64,000 bases of DNA from JAAELZ01 sp965237995 (GCA_965237995.1 CBDEGO010000002.1:558001-622000), one strand, 5' to 3'; counted from the stretch's first letter, positions 1 to 9,849 are shown. A program made the numbers and translations. Notes: generated from the letters alone by a model not told the origin.

Positions 1-888
1 CCCCAGTTCCTGCACTGCAGTCACTAAGGCGTCGATCTCCATTGGCCGACCTAATTGTAGATCTTGCAACATAGACGTGGTGTGTGCCCCGACCGCAGCC
101 GCCCCATCGATACGTTTTTCAACGTCGACCGCAAAACGTACGCCAAGCTTTTCACCGATCTGTTTAGCTTCTAACATCATGTTCTTAGCAACTGCACGCG
201 TTCCTGGATCAGTTGCGATCACATCTAAAGTGGCGTGGGTTAAAGCACTAAGCGGGTTGAAGCATAAATTGCCCCACAGTTTCACCCAAATCTCGTCGCG
301 TATATTTCGAACTGGCACTTTCAGTCCAGCATTGATCATGGTTTTAGCGAGCGCTTGCACACGCTGAGTTTTCTCTCCAGATGCCTCACCAATCGTAAAA
401 CGATTACCATACGTGTGTTGAATAACCCCTGGCTCAGAAATTTCACAGGCCGGGTAAACCACACAACCAATGGCACGTTCAGGGCCTAAACCATCCCATT
501 GCTTACCACCGGGGTCAACACTTTCAATACGGCGATTTTTATATTGCCCGTCAAGACCATAGAAATACCACCAAGGCACCCCGTTCACGGCAGTCACCAC
601 GGCGGTCTCTTTGCCTAGCAAAGGTTGCATCGCATCTACAACATGAGCGGCAGAGTGAGCTTTTAACGACACAATCACAAAATCTTGCTCATACAACTCA
701 CTTGGGTCATCAGTGGCCTTTGGATGGGTGACGATTCGCTCGCCGCCCATTTCCAATACTAAGCCATTTTGCTTAATCGCAGCGAGGTGCGGACCACGCG
801 CAATAAGTGACACATCTTCACCTGCCTTTGCTAGCAAGGCACCGATATAACCCCCAATCGCACCGGCACCATATATTGCAATCTTCAT
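1..888 (-). CDS. Ketopantoate reductase family protein (2-dehydropantoate 2-reductase-like), C-terminus beyond window
   Basis: The reading frame starts at the ATG at 888 and runs off the left edge after 296 codons, so the end is missing. The N-terminus has a Rossmann NADPH-binding loop (GAGAIGGYIGALLAKAG), followed by a conserved Lys in VSLKAHSA and a helical C-terminal region with NPLSALTHATLD, all typical of the PanE/ApbA family. PanE reduces 2-dehydropantoate to pantoate for coenzyme A synthesis in the cytosol. Many family members act on other 2-oxo acids, and this one lies directly behind an acyl-CoA ligase (the ligase stop TAG abuts this ATG), so its substrate may differ. The family is clear; the exact substrate is not. 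Confidence 0.85.
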   Translation of the reverse strand, partial: MKIAIYGAGAIGGYIGALLAKAGEDVSLIARGPHLAAIKQNGLVLEMGGERIVTHPKATDDPSELYEQDFVIVSLKAHSAAHVVDAMQPLLGKETAVVTAVNGVPWWYFYGLDGQYKNRRIESVDPGGKQWDGLGPERAIGCVVYPACEISEPGVIQHTYGNRFTIGEASGEKTQRVQALAKTMINAGLKVPVRNIRDEIWVKLWGNLCFNPLSALTHATLDVIATDPGTRAVAKNMMLEAKQIGEKLGVRFAVDVEKRIDGAAAVGAHTTSMLQDLQLGRPMEIDALVTAVQELG

Positions 889-2424
889 CTACACTAAGCC
901 TAGCTTTTCAGCTAAGCCAATACGTTGTAGTTTGCCCGTCGCACCCTTTGGAATTTCGTCTAAAATTAATATCGTTCGCGGTACTTTAAAATCGGCTAAA
1001 TGCTTGGCCGTAAATGAGCGAATATCGTTTTCATCGGCGCTTTGGTTTTCTGCCAACACAACCGCCGCCGCCACATCTTCACCTAATTTAGAGTGCGGCA
1101 TAGCAAAGGTCACGCATTGTTGCACCGCAGGATGATCCATCAACACCTCGTCGACTTCTCTGGGAGAAATCTTCTCCCCACCTCGATTAATAATTTCTTT
1201 TAAGCGACCTGTAATCGAGATATAACCCTCTTCATCTATTACCCCTTGATCACCCGTTCTGAACCAACCTTCAGTAAAGTTTTCAGCGTTTGCCTTTGGA
1301 TTATTTTCATAACCAGACGTGACGTTATCGCCACGAATAACAATTTCACCTACTACGCCTTGTTCTAGTAAATCTCCACCTGCGCTCATGATACTGACTT
1401 CAGGGCCAGCAGCCAAACCCACCGACCCTGGTTTACGCACCCCTGGCGGCAATGGATTCACCGCCATTTGGTGCGCGGCTTCTGTCATACCATAAGCTTC
1501 AACCACTGGGGCGTCGAAGGTTTTTTCTAATTCAGCCATCACTTGCGGCGGTAGCGACGCTGACGAAGAGCGAATAAAGCGCAAAGGAACGGCTTTTATC
1601 GTATCCATGCTACGAGAAGCTCTTTGTAATATCACTTGGTGCATCGTCGGCACGGCGGTGTACCATGTCGGTTTGGCTTCCTCTACCCAACTGAAAAACT
1701 TAAGCGCATTGAAACCCGGCGAGCAAAAAATACGTGCGCCTGCGCGTAATGAAGAAGACACAGCTGCAATCAGCCCGTGGATATGAAAAAGAGGCATGAT
1801 GTTCAAGCAAGCGTCATCATCAGTTAATGCCAAGCTATCCATTACATTCGCGGCTGAAGCACAGACGTTTTTTTGACTCAATGGCACAATTTTTGGTCGC
1901 GAAGTCGTGCCTGATGTATGCAAAATTAGCCCTACATCATCGGCTTGGGCAACGCCTGGACGCGCTGCAATACCGCTGTTAGGCGCCTTAAGCGTAAAGT
2001 GTCCAGCGGGCGCTGCTGAATCAATCACTAACTCAATTATATCAATACCTAATTTTTGCGCTGCCGCAACCGCTGGAGATTCACTTCCTTGCTCTACAAC
2101 TAGTGCCTTACTGTTAAGGTCATCAATATAAAACTCAAACTCTTCTTGGCGATACGCTGGATTAAGGGGTGCAGTGGTGGCCGCACAAGCAATAGTCATA
2201 AATGCCGTCGCCATTTCGGGGCCATTGGGTAACACAATCGCAACACGGTCGTTACGGCCAATACCCGCTGCATTCAATGCGGCGACCGTTGAATCAGCCA
2301 AGTCGCGCAAAGCTGCATAGCTTAAATCTGCTCTTTCGGTTGCTTGAATTGCGATGGCATCATCTACGCCAATATTCAACAAGTCTCTAACAGTACAAAT
2401 AGAAGTCACGTTTGGATTCTCCAA
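889..2424 (-). CDS. AMP-forming acyl-CoA ligase, oxalyl-CoA synthetase-like (AAE3/Pcs60 type)
   Basis: This 511-residue protein belongs to the ANL superfamily, which activates a carboxylate with ATP and transfers it to CoA. The P-loop at residues 170-178 reads TSGTTSRPK; the SRPK ending and the later PLFHIHGL and PTWYTAVPTMHQ stretches resemble plant and fungal oxalyl-CoA synthetases more than long-chain ligases. YGMTEA is the adenylate-contact motif, GEKISPREVDEV marks the C-terminal domain, and the catalytic Lys is near 498 in PKGATGKLQR. No signal peptide or membrane segment is visible. It is the first gene of a two-gene unit with the ketopantoate-reductase-like gene. Oxalate as substrate is an inference from motif similarity; another short dicarboxylate is possible. 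Confidence 0.85.
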   Translation of the reverse strand: MENPNVTSICTVRDLLNIGVDDAIAIQATERADLSYAALRDLADSTVAALNAAGIGRNDRVAIVLPNGPEMATAFMTIACAATTAPLNPAYRQEEFEFYIDDLNSKALVVEQGSESPAVAAAQKLGIDIIELVIDSAAPAGHFTLKAPNSGIAARPGVAQADDVGLILHTSGTTSRPKIVPLSQKNVCASAANVMDSLALTDDDACLNIMPLFHIHGLIAAVSSSLRAGARIFCSPGFNALKFFSWVEEAKPTWYTAVPTMHQVILQRASRSMDTIKAVPLRFIRSSSASLPPQVMAELEKTFDAPVVEAYGMTEAAHQMAVNPLPPGVRKPGSVGLAAGPEVSIMSAGGDLLEQGVVGEIVIRGDNVTSGYENNPKANAENFTEGWFRTGDQGVIDEEGYISITGRLKEIINRGGEKISPREVDEVLMDHPAVQQCVTFAMPHSKLGEDVAAAVVLAENQSADENDIRSFTAKHLADFKVPRTILILDEIPKGATGKLQRIGLAEKLGLV

Positions 2425-2668
2425 ATAATTAGTTAAGGTTTGCTAAGAGCTTAGCAACGGCTAGAAATAGGATACAAATAGTAACTGATTATTCTAGATT
2501 GTAAAAGCGAACTGATTTATAGCGCTTTAAGTAAGCACGCCTCGTAATTAACCTTCTAGTGATGGTGAACAAAACCCGTCAGCGCATTTCTAAAGACTCA
2601 CTAGCAAACGCGTGAGGACTTGCTTAAAATCCTCAAAGCCCTTCATACTCCTAATTCTTGATCAATAA

Positions 2669-3805
2669 ATGACTAGCTCAGATTTAAATATCCAAACACG
2701 GTTAGCGCAAGCTATTGGCATCGAACAACCAAACACAGAAGAAGTTATTCCGCCTACACATATATCTACGACCTATGTCAGAGACGTAGATAATGAATAT
2801 CGTTCAGGATTGGTCTATGGGCGCCCTAACAACCCGACAGTACAGCAGGTAGAAGGCGTTTTAAGCGGATTAGAGCATGGTACACAAGCGTTGCTATTCG
2901 CTTCAGGTATGGCTGCGGCGACCGCAGTATTTCAAGCCTTGCAACCTGGTGACCACGTTATTGCGCCAAAGGTAATGTATTGGTCCTTGCGCAATTGGCT
3001 AGCTGGCATGGCGACAGAATGGGGGCTGCAAGTCACATTTGTTGATATGACGAAAGAGACGCAGGTTCAAGCAGCGATGCGCGCGAATAAGACTAAAATT
3101 ATATGGGTTGAAACGCCTGCAAACCCGATGTGGGTACTCAGTGACATTCGCCGCTTAAGTCACATTGCGCATGCTGGCAATGCCAAGTTAGTGGTTGATT
3201 CAACGGTAGCCACTCCAATTTTGACTCAACCACTGGCCCTCGGCGCCGATATAGTGATGCATTCCGCCACCAAATATTTAAATGGGCACACCGATGTGCT
3301 TGGAGGTGCGCTAGTTACGGCGGTGCAAGATGCTTACTGGGAACGCGTTATTGCAGTGCGCAGCCAATATGGCGGCATTTTAAGCCCACGTGATGCTGCA
3401 CAACTAATGCGCGGCATGAGAACCTTACAATTGCGCGTTCAACAAAGCTGTCAATCTGCGCAGATTATCGCTGAACACTTTGAGACACATCCTAACATTG
3501 CGGAAGTACTCTACCCTGGTCTGAAATCCCATCCTCAACACCAACTCGCCAAGCAACAAATGCAAGGTGGCTTCAGCGGAATGCTGTCTATTAGGCTTAA
3601 CAAGGGCGAGCAGGCTGCGATCACTGCCGCAGCAAAAGTCAAATTATGGAAACGCGCTACCTCACTGGGCGGCGTCGAAAGTTTAATTGAGCATCGGGCT
3701 AGCATCGAAGGCGAAAACACGCCTGTTCCGTTCGATCTACTGCGATTATCCGCTGGCATTGAAGCTGTAGAGGATCTCATCTCAGATTTAGAACAAGCTC
3801 TTTGA
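2669..3805 (+). CDS. PLP-dependent transsulfuration enzyme (cystathionine gamma-synthase/beta-lyase family)
   Basis: At 378 residues this has the usual length of the Cys/Met metabolism PLP family. Visible motifs are YGRPNNPT near residue 50 (phosphate and partner-subunit contacts), ETPANP near 148, the PLP lysine at about 202 in SATKYLNGHTDVLGG, and SLGGVESLIEHR near the C-terminus. Members cleave or form C-S bonds in cystathionine, homocysteine or methionine metabolism in the cytosol. It is transcribed alone, divergently from the acyl-CoA ligase, with no other methionine gene beside it, so beta-lyase, gamma-synthase and gamma-lyase cannot be told apart. The start is the first in-frame ATG after an intergenic region of about 240 bp. 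Confidence 0.88.
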   Translation: MTSSDLNIQTRLAQAIGIEQPNTEEVIPPTHISTTYVRDVDNEYRSGLVYGRPNNPTVQQVEGVLSGLEHGTQALLFASGMAAATAVFQALQPGDHVIAPKVMYWSLRNWLAGMATEWGLQVTFVDMTKETQVQAAMRANKTKIIWVETPANPMWVLSDIRRLSHIAHAGNAKLVVDSTVATPILTQPLALGADIVMHSATKYLNGHTDVLGGALVTAVQDAYWERVIAVRSQYGGILSPRDAAQLMRGMRTLQLRVQQSCQSAQIIAEHFETHPNIAEVLYPGLKSHPQHQLAKQQMQGGFSGMLSIRLNKGEQAAITAAAKVKLWKRATSLGGVESLIEHRASIEGENTPVPFDLLRLSAGIEAVEDLISDLEQAL

Positions 3806-3964
3806 GCCGCGAGCAGTTTTTTCATATTCAATCGCAATGGCTCTCTAGCTATTTTTATGGACTCCTGCGCTACAACTGCACCCAAAACCCAACCCCTTCG
3901 ATCAAATCAATCAACTGCTCAAACGCTTGACAGCAATCTAAGCAATGATCAAATTTCAGACTAA

Positions 3965-4894
3965 ATGCCCGCTTACGCATTAGATACTATTCCATTTATT
4001 AACAATATAGATCACCCAAAAGCTAAAGTAATGGATCACATTGAAACAAGCTTTAACGCCTTCTCAAGCACCTTTGAGACACTAGAATTGATCGGTTTAG
4101 GCTTTTTAATTCTTATCATCTTCGAAACAATTTGGGATTATTTTTCCGGTGTCCGCAAGACAATGGGAGAAACCTTTGCTAATTTTAGTATTGCAATAGG
4201 AAACATATTGCTAGAGCGAACAATATACGGGTTAGTGTTCATTTTAGGCCTATTCGTCGCCAAGGAATTTGTTCCCTATAGTCTTCCGTTTACATGGTGG
4301 AGCTGGATAATGGCTATAGTCGTTGCTGACTTTAGCTATTATTGGATGCATCGGCTTGAGCACGAATCCCGTTTCTTTTGGGCCTATCATAGCGTTCACC
4401 ATTCCTCACCAGAGTTCAATTTAACCACGGGGTTACGACTAGCCTGGATAGAAGGCTTGATAGAGTGGGTATTCTTTGTGCCGATGATAATACTGGGCTT
4501 TGAAGTAACACAAACCATCATTGCGCTTTCTATTGTTGTGTTGTATCAAACTTGGATTCATACAGAGAAAATCGACAAGCTAGGCTGGGCCGACAACATA
4601 TTCAACACCCCTTCTGTACATCGAGTGCATCACGGGTCTAATCCAGCGTATATAGACAAAAATTACGGCGGTATATTGATTGTGTGGGACAGAATTTTCG
4701 GAACCTATCAAGCAGAAGAAGGCAAAGTGATTTATGGCCTGACCACCGCAATTGAAACGGTCAATCCGTTCAAAGTAAATGTGTTCGAATATATCGCCAT
4801 CTTAAAAGATTTAAGAAAATCAAACAGCTTCCAGCAGACGCTTTGCTACTTATTTAAACGACCAGGTTGGAAACCTGTGGAAAAACGAACTTAA
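3965..4894 (+). CDS. Sterol desaturase / fatty acid hydroxylase family membrane protein
   Basis: This 309-residue integral membrane protein carries the three histidine clusters of the di-iron hydroxylase family: HRLEH (129-133), HSVHH (142-146) and HRVHH (219-223). They lie between hydrophobic segments at about 40-57, 80-100, 110-127 and 165-195. Such enzymes use O2 to hydroxylate or desaturate lipids in the membrane. A later ATG at 4031 (MDHIETSF) is also a possible start; neither has a clear Shine-Dalgarno sequence. Its last four bases overlap the end of the convergent thioesterase gene. The lipid substrate cannot be read from the sequence. Confidence 0.88.
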   Translation: MPAYALDTIPFINNIDHPKAKVMDHIETSFNAFSSTFETLELIGLGFLILIIFETIWDYFSGVRKTMGETFANFSIAIGNILLERTIYGLVFILGLFVAKEFVPYSLPFTWWSWIMAIVVADFSYYWMHRLEHESRFFWAYHSVHHSSPEFNLTTGLRLAWIEGLIEWVFFVPMIILGFEVTQTIIALSIVVLYQTWIHTEKIDKLGWADNIFNTPSVHRVHHGSNPAYIDKNYGGILIVWDRIFGTYQAEEGKVIYGLTTAIETVNPFKVNVFEYIAILKDLRKSNSFQQTLCYLFKRPGWKPVEKRT

Positions 4895-5262
4895 TCGCCC
4901 TTATGTAAACGCCCGTGATGCGGGACAGGAGCGCCCGCGTCATCAACTGCGACCAATACTATTTTATCAATTTCGATAATTACGTCACCGCTATCCATAT
5001 TGCGAACTTGGCACGCTAAAGTAATTGAAGTGGTACCTAGTTTAGTCGCCTCGATACCGAATTCGATAATATCACCTTGCATACCCGCTGACACAAAACT
5101 CACTTCAGACATAAACCGCGTAACCATTCGCGGATGCGATAAATAGCAGCGCGCAAAGATGTAGGCTTCTTCATCGACCCAAGCAAGCAAGGCTCCTCCA
5201 AACAGTCTATTCGCACCATTTAGGTGCTCGGGCATCACCAAGCGACGGCTGTAAAATTTCAT
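4891..5262 (-). CDS. Hotdog-fold acyl-CoA thioesterase (YciA/BFIT-like)
   Basis: This is a 123-residue single hotdog domain. The N-terminal motif PEHLNGANRLFGGALLAWVDEEA matches the acyl-CoA thioesterase subgroup, with the Asp of WVDEEA as the expected catalytic acid. The family hydrolyses acyl-CoA to free acid and CoA in the cytosol as an oligomer. It converges on and slightly overlaps the sterol-desaturase-like gene and sits 36 bp downstream of rhlE on the same strand, so it may be cotranscribed with the helicase. Chain-length preference is unknown. Confidence 0.85.
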   Translation of the reverse strand: MKFYSRRLVMPEHLNGANRLFGGALLAWVDEEAYIFARCYLSHPRMVTRFMSEVSFVSAGMQGDIIEFGIEATKLGTTSITLACQVRNMDSGDVIIEIDKIVLVAVDDAGAPVPHHGRLHKGD

Positions 5263-5298
5263 ATCTGTTTGAACGAACGTGGATTCAACTAGCTTACC

Positions 5299-6651
5299 TT
5301 AATTTTCCTGCTTCGGTTTAGTTCGTCGCTTATTTGCCTTGGCCCAAACGTTGTCAGATTTAGGCTTACCCGAACCTGCTTTCGTGGGTTTGCGTTTTGG
5401 TCGGCGAGCCTGGCTAGAATTATTCGCCCCCCTATGTTTAAGTTTATTTCCTGCATTAGGCTTTTTCGGTCGCGCCGCTTTGAAAGGCTTAGTATTTAAT
5501 TTTGACGCTGGCACGTCGTGATCTGGCTCAAAGCCATCGATCATGCGGCGCTCTAGTAAGCTGCCGATTAGCCTTTCAATATCTGATAGCTGTTTAATCT
5601 CGTCAGCACTGACCAAAGAGACCGCTTGCCCCTCAGACCCAGCTCGTCCTGTTCGACCTATTCTATGAACATAGTCTTCCGGTACGTTGGGTAAGTCCAT
5701 ATTAATCACCTGCGGCAATTGGCTAATGTCAATTCCACGAGCAGCAATATCGGTAGCAACTAACACCGTAACTGCACCGCGCTTAAAATCAGCCAAGGCT
5801 TTTGTTCTAGCGCCTTGGCTTTTGTTGCCATGAATAGCCGTAGCCTTAATGTTATTATTTTCTAGTTTGTGCGCAAGCCGATTTGCACCGTGTTTAGTGC
5901 GGCAAAACACCAGTACTTGCTTCCAATCATTTTGGTTAATCAGATGAGCCAATAGCGCCGGTTTCCTAGTTTTATCTACGGGGCATATCCAATGTTTTAC
6001 CAATTCAACCGTAGTATTGGGTGGACTTACCGACACTTCTACCGGGTCGTTAACAAGTCCTTTAGCTAGTTTACGAATAGCATCCGAAAACGTTGCTGAG
6101 AACAATAAATTCTGCCGCTTAGGTGGCAACAGTTTGAGGGTTTTTTTGATGTCGTGGATAAAGCCCATGTCCAGCATCCTATCCGCCTCGTCCAACACCA
6201 GCACTTCTAGGTCAGAAAACTTAACCGCATTTTGCTGATGCAAGTCTAATAAACGCCCTGGAGTCGCAACCAAAACGTCGACGCCAGATCGCAGCTTGGT
6301 CATTTGCGGGTTTATTTTTACCCCGCCAAACACCACTGCCGAACGCAGCGTTAAGTTACTACCATAAGTTTGTACACTATCTAAAATTTGCGCAGCGAGT
6401 TCTCGTGTTGGAGTGATAATCAAAGCGCGCACATGATTAGACTTTGCGCGTTGGCCGCTGGACAACATCTCTAGAATTGGCAAGGTAAACCCAGCAGTTT
6501 TACCTGTGCCCGTCTGCGCCGCGGCCATTAGATCACGGCCTTGTAAAACAATGGGGATAGCTTTAGCTTGAATAGGAGACGGTTTGTCATAGCCCGTTTT
6601 TTTAAGGGCGTCCAACACGGGTTGGGATAAACCAAGGTCAGCAAAAATCAT
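5299..6651 (-). CDS. rhlE: DEAD-box ATP-dependent RNA helicase RhlE
   Basis: The 450-residue protein begins with the Q motif (FADLGLSQPVLDAL), followed by motif I AQTGTGKT (45-52), PTRELA, DEAD (154-157), SAT, RGIDIS and HRIGRTGR, which completes the two RecA-like domains. The C-terminal 75 residues are Lys/Arg/Pro/Asn-rich and disordered, as in RhlE, and probably bind RNA. RhlE-type helicases remodel RNA during ribosome assembly and turnover. The gene is divergent from the DUF4344 gene and precedes the thioesterase gene. Confidence 0.93.
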   Translation of the reverse strand: MIFADLGLSQPVLDALKKTGYDKPSPIQAKAIPIVLQGRDLMAAAQTGTGKTAGFTLPILEMLSSGQRAKSNHVRALIITPTRELAAQILDSVQTYGSNLTLRSAVVFGGVKINPQMTKLRSGVDVLVATPGRLLDLHQQNAVKFSDLEVLVLDEADRMLDMGFIHDIKKTLKLLPPKRQNLLFSATFSDAIRKLAKGLVNDPVEVSVSPPNTTVELVKHWICPVDKTRKPALLAHLINQNDWKQVLVFCRTKHGANRLAHKLENNNIKATAIHGNKSQGARTKALADFKRGAVTVLVATDIAARGIDISQLPQVINMDLPNVPEDYVHRIGRTGRAGSEGQAVSLVSADEIKQLSDIERLIGSLLERRMIDGFEPDHDVPASKLNTKPFKAARPKKPNAGNKLKHRGANNSSQARRPKRKPTKAGSGKPKSDNVWAKANKRRTKPKQEN

Positions 6652-6788
6652 TAAGCAAGTGCGGCGTAAAACGCCTATAAAATGGGGCGCGAAGAATACC
6701 GCTTATCTCGCGCTATAGCCATCGTATCATTCAGTTTTAATTAAAGATTATCCCTTACTATTGAGACCACTTTTAAACGACAAACGCC

Positions 6789-7553
6789 ATGTCATCGACA
6801 AAATTCACCGTCTTAGCAATGCTCCTAAGTTGCTTTTCCGCGAGCGCATTAGCGCAAGGAAAACTCGTTGCTACTTACCTAGAGCCTGAAGGAAAAACAG
6901 AACAAAGTGCAAAGTCTCTTCTGGTCAAATCTAATATCATTAATCTGATAACAGAGTCCATTAACCAGGAGTTTACACTCGCTGAAGGTGTCAACATCAT
7001 CATCGGTGCAGAGGATGGCCCTTTATATGATCCTTCTGTTAATGAAATTTGGCTACCCTACGCTTTTGTGGAAGAAACCAAACAACGGTTTAAAAGCGAC
7101 AACTACTCTCAAACTGGTGTAAGTGCCGAGGATGCTACCGTAGACTCGATTGCCCATACATTACTGCACGAATTTGGCCATGCATTTATTGGCTTAAATG
7201 GGCTACCCATTGTCGGAAAAGAAGAAGACGCCGTCGACTCTTTAGCTGTGATTCTACTCACCCAATTTTTTGAGCAAGGCGGTGAGATGGCAATTAGTGC
7301 CGCTGACTTATTTGATCTAGAAGGAGCCGCTATTGAACAATATGAAGAAGCCGACTTTTGGGGTGAGCATAGTTTAGATATTCAACGGTATTACAGCACA
7401 GTGTGTCATGTTTATGGCAGTGACCCAAGCGCACATAAGTACATAGTCGAAGCAGACATTTTACCCGAGGATAAAGCGGAGCAATGTATCGATGACTACG
7501 AATTGGCCACCTCAAACTGGATGGCACTGCTAGAGCCGTATTTGAAAAATTAA
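6789..7553 (+). CDS. DUF4344-type putative secreted metallopeptidase
   Basis: A Sec signal peptide covers residues 1-22 (cleavage likely after ASALAQ), so the product should be periplasmic or secreted. A gluzincin-like zinc motif lies at 127-131 (HEFGH), with a conserved acidic stretch KEEDAVDS at about 144-151 that could supply the third ligand. The length of 254 residues and the order signal, HExxH, then EDxxD fit the DUF4344 putative metallopeptidase family. There are four C-terminal-half Cys/His-rich positions (for example CHVYGSD and EQCIDDYE) that could form a disulfide. No substrate is known and the neighbours give no hint. A single-gene transcript is likely. Confidence 0.75.
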   Translation: MSSTKFTVLAMLLSCFSASALAQGKLVATYLEPEGKTEQSAKSLLVKSNIINLITESINQEFTLAEGVNIIIGAEDGPLYDPSVNEIWLPYAFVEETKQRFKSDNYSQTGVSAEDATVDSIAHTLLHEFGHAFIGLNGLPIVGKEEDAVDSLAVILLTQFFEQGGEMAISAADLFDLEGAAIEQYEEADFWGEHSLDIQRYYSTVCHVYGSDPSAHKYIVEADILPEDKAEQCIDDYELATSNWMALLEPYLKN

Positions 7554-7784
7554 CCACATTCTATCTTGGCCACATATTTTACATATAGGCCTAAAGGCAT
7601 TAGGGAGACACTCACGCATCCATTATCTTGCTTGTGGTGATACAGTAGGGAGCAATCCCGATAAATATTAGGCAATTCAATAACCCGCAAGGCTTCAGCT
7701 TTGCATATACATCCTAATAAGCGGTTTTTTAGCCTAACGGGTGTTATTGTTTGCTATTATTTAGTGAAAACCAACACACCTAAC

Positions 7785-8129
7785 ATGCAACCTTTATTTC
7801 ACTTTAATAATGCTAGCAATCTACCCTGGAGCCCTCTGGTGTTGGAAGATGGACGCACAATCTCAGGGGTACAGCTAAAAACACTGTGCAGCGCTAATGG
7901 TAATACCATGGAGTTATATCGCTTTGAACCGAATATCAGTTACCCTGACCATTACCACGAAGGGCCTGAATTTGTGTATATTCTCGAAGGAAGTCTGCGA
8001 CAAAACGGAACATGGATGACCGCCGGCTGCGGCAGCGCAGCAGAAATCGGTACTTTAGATCATAACGCGCAAAGCGGCGATGAGGGTTGCACACTGCTAA
8101 CGGTCTATCAAAGATCAGATTACATTTAG
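7785..8129 (+). CDS. Small cupin-domain protein (ChrR-like cupin)
   Basis: The frame is open from 7701, but the ATG at 7785 (MQPLFHF) gives a clean 114-residue cupin; the upstream stretch lacks family features. The cupin metal site is visible as PDHYHEGPEFVYILEG (His, His, Glu) with a later His in TLDHNAQSGDEG. Single-domain cupins of this kind bind a divalent metal and act either as small dioxygenases or as sensor domains like that of anti-sigma factor ChrR. No sigma factor or partner gene is adjacent; the next 2 kb is insertion-sequence debris. Function is not assignable beyond the fold. Confidence 0.75.
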   Translation: MQPLFHFNNASNLPWSPLVLEDGRTISGVQLKTLCSANGNTMELYRFEPNISYPDHYHEGPEFVYILEGSLRQNGTWMTAGCGSAAEIGTLDHNAQSGDEGCTLLTVYQRSDYI

Positions 8130-8376
8130 TTTTCAGGCATTAATTATTTAGGATCTGCCCTAGTTAATTAACCCATTGCCTCAATTATATTAGTTGGTCT
8201 TTTGAGTCGCTGTTGTTAAATCGTCAATCGTACTCCTTTAAAAAGAGATGAAAATGCGACCTTGGAGCACCATTGAACTTGCGTAAGTGGCGCTTCGCTT
8301 GGTTCCAAAAATCTCTATGCCATTGATGTGATTTTGCTTATCTGTCTTTTCCCCAGCCTCGTATAGAGGGTAAGAG

Positions 8377-8918
8377 TTATTCTAACATACGCTGTTTTAG
8401 TTTTTCGTACGGTGTTTTGCCCATGTGGCCAGTATGGTGTCGAAGGTAGTTATAATAGCTTCCCATTGCGCAAGTTTTTTTAACCAGATCAGCATCATCT
8501 TTGTACTCCAAGCACTGATAGAATTCACGCTGGTCTGTCAAAGATTGAGAACTCTCCATCTTACCATTCAACCTAGGAGTCACTGGCTTGATGTAGGCGT
8601 GTTGCATGCAAAGTCGCAGTGCCAGTGGAACTTAGTTTGGAACTGATGACCATTGTCCGTACGAATCATTTTTATCCGAAATGGAAAGGGTTTTACAACG
8701 TAATTGACAAAAGCAATTGAGCCTACTTGCGTGAGCGAATCGTAAATTCTAAGGGCTCGTATTCGCGTGTAATCATCAATCGCTGTATAATTGGAATTGT
8801 TTGATTCATTTTTCCTGATTTATCTTTAAAGAACAGAAACTTAACGTCTATCTGAACATGATGACCAAACACTTTTTTCTCGTAACACTAGAACTTCGCT
8901 CTAGATCGCTTTTTGATC
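8377..8918 (-). pseudogene. IS481-like transposase remnant (integrase core fragment)
   Basis: Read on the minus strand this contains pieces of an rve integrase core in different frames: GHHVQIDVKFLFFKD, then NYTAIDDYTRIRALRIYD, then MIRTDNGHQFQTKFHWH, then KPVTPRLNGKMESSQ and a terminal MGKTPYEKLKQRMLE. The order and the PRLNGKxE signature match IS481-family transposases. At least two frame changes (near 8600 and 8815) and the lack of an N-terminal helix-turn-helix region show that it is dead. Its 5' side ends where the IS3-type element begins at 8919, and I see no continuation of its N-terminus beyond 10138, so insertion was accompanied or followed by loss. Confidence 0.75.
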
Positions 8919-8936
8919 TGCCATTAGTAAAACGGA
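8919..8936. repeat. IS3-type element, left terminal inverted repeat
   Basis: The 18 bases TGCCATTAGTAAAACGGA match the inverted complement of the right end with two differences. Confidence 0.75.
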
Positions 8937-8957
8937 GAGATTCTCAGGCAGATTTTC

Positions 8958-9840
8958 TTACCTGATATGTTCAAGGTTTAGCAGACTCATGTAATCAATG
9001 CCAGAGTGCCGTCTGCCTTGATTGTAGTAAGCCTCGACATACCAGAAGATAAAACACTTAGCTTGATCACGCGTTTCATATTTACGTTGATAGACTAGCG
9101 CTACTTTAAGCGTATGAAAGAAGCTCTCGCACAGCGCATTGTCGTAATAATTACCTTATGCCACTCATGCTGCATAGCAGTGAATACCTAACGATCAGTC
9201 GCTGATAGGCTTTTGAACAATATTGGTTTCCTCAGTTGGTGTGCATAATCACACCTTCTGGTGGGATGCGATTATGCAAAGCCATTTTCAGTGCATCACA
9301 AACGAGATCAGCCTTCATGCGTTTGTCCATCGACCAACCAATGACTTTGCGAGAGTACAGCTCGATAACTACCGCCAGATAGAGCCATTCCTGACCGACT
9401 TGAATATAAGTGATATCGCCAACCCAAGCTTCATCGAGACGCGTCATCGAGAAGCTCTGCTTGAATAAGTTGGCTGCAACTGACCTTTAGCAATTACTGT
9501 TAGTTGTTACTTTAAAGGCGCGCTCATGATTGTTTTGAGTACCAAATGCCGCATGCGACGGCGTATACGTTCACGTGAGCCACAAAACACACCTAGTCCA
9601 AGAAGGGTTCAGCATAAATTCGGCGGTGACCATAGCGGCCTTCGTGTTCAGCAAGCACTCTGCTGATATGAGCATCGAGCTTGAAGTTATTTTGATCACG
9701 TTTTGATGGCACTCTTTATTAGCCAACTGTAATATCCGCTAGTAATGTTTCGGATAATGGTAACAGACAATTCAAAGACAAGCCTGACCATGACCGACAA
9801 TCTTGAATAAAGGCATACTTCACACATGGTCTTAACACAG
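8958..9840 (-). pseudogene. IS3-family orfB (DDE transposase), disrupted
   Basis: On the minus strand the order of pieces is GYYSWL, RDQNNFKLDAHI then RVLAEHEGRYGHRRIYAE, then EAWVGDITYIQVGQEWLYLA with VIELYSRKVIGWSM (first DDE Asp), GVIMHTN followed by an in-frame TGA where Arg or Asp is expected, GNQYCSKAYQ, and after a frame change near 9163, YYDNALCESFFHTLK (with the catalytic Glu) to a final stop at 8958. All core motifs are recognisable, but several frame breaks separate them. Confidence 0.8.
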
Positions 9841-9849
9841 TAATCTCCT

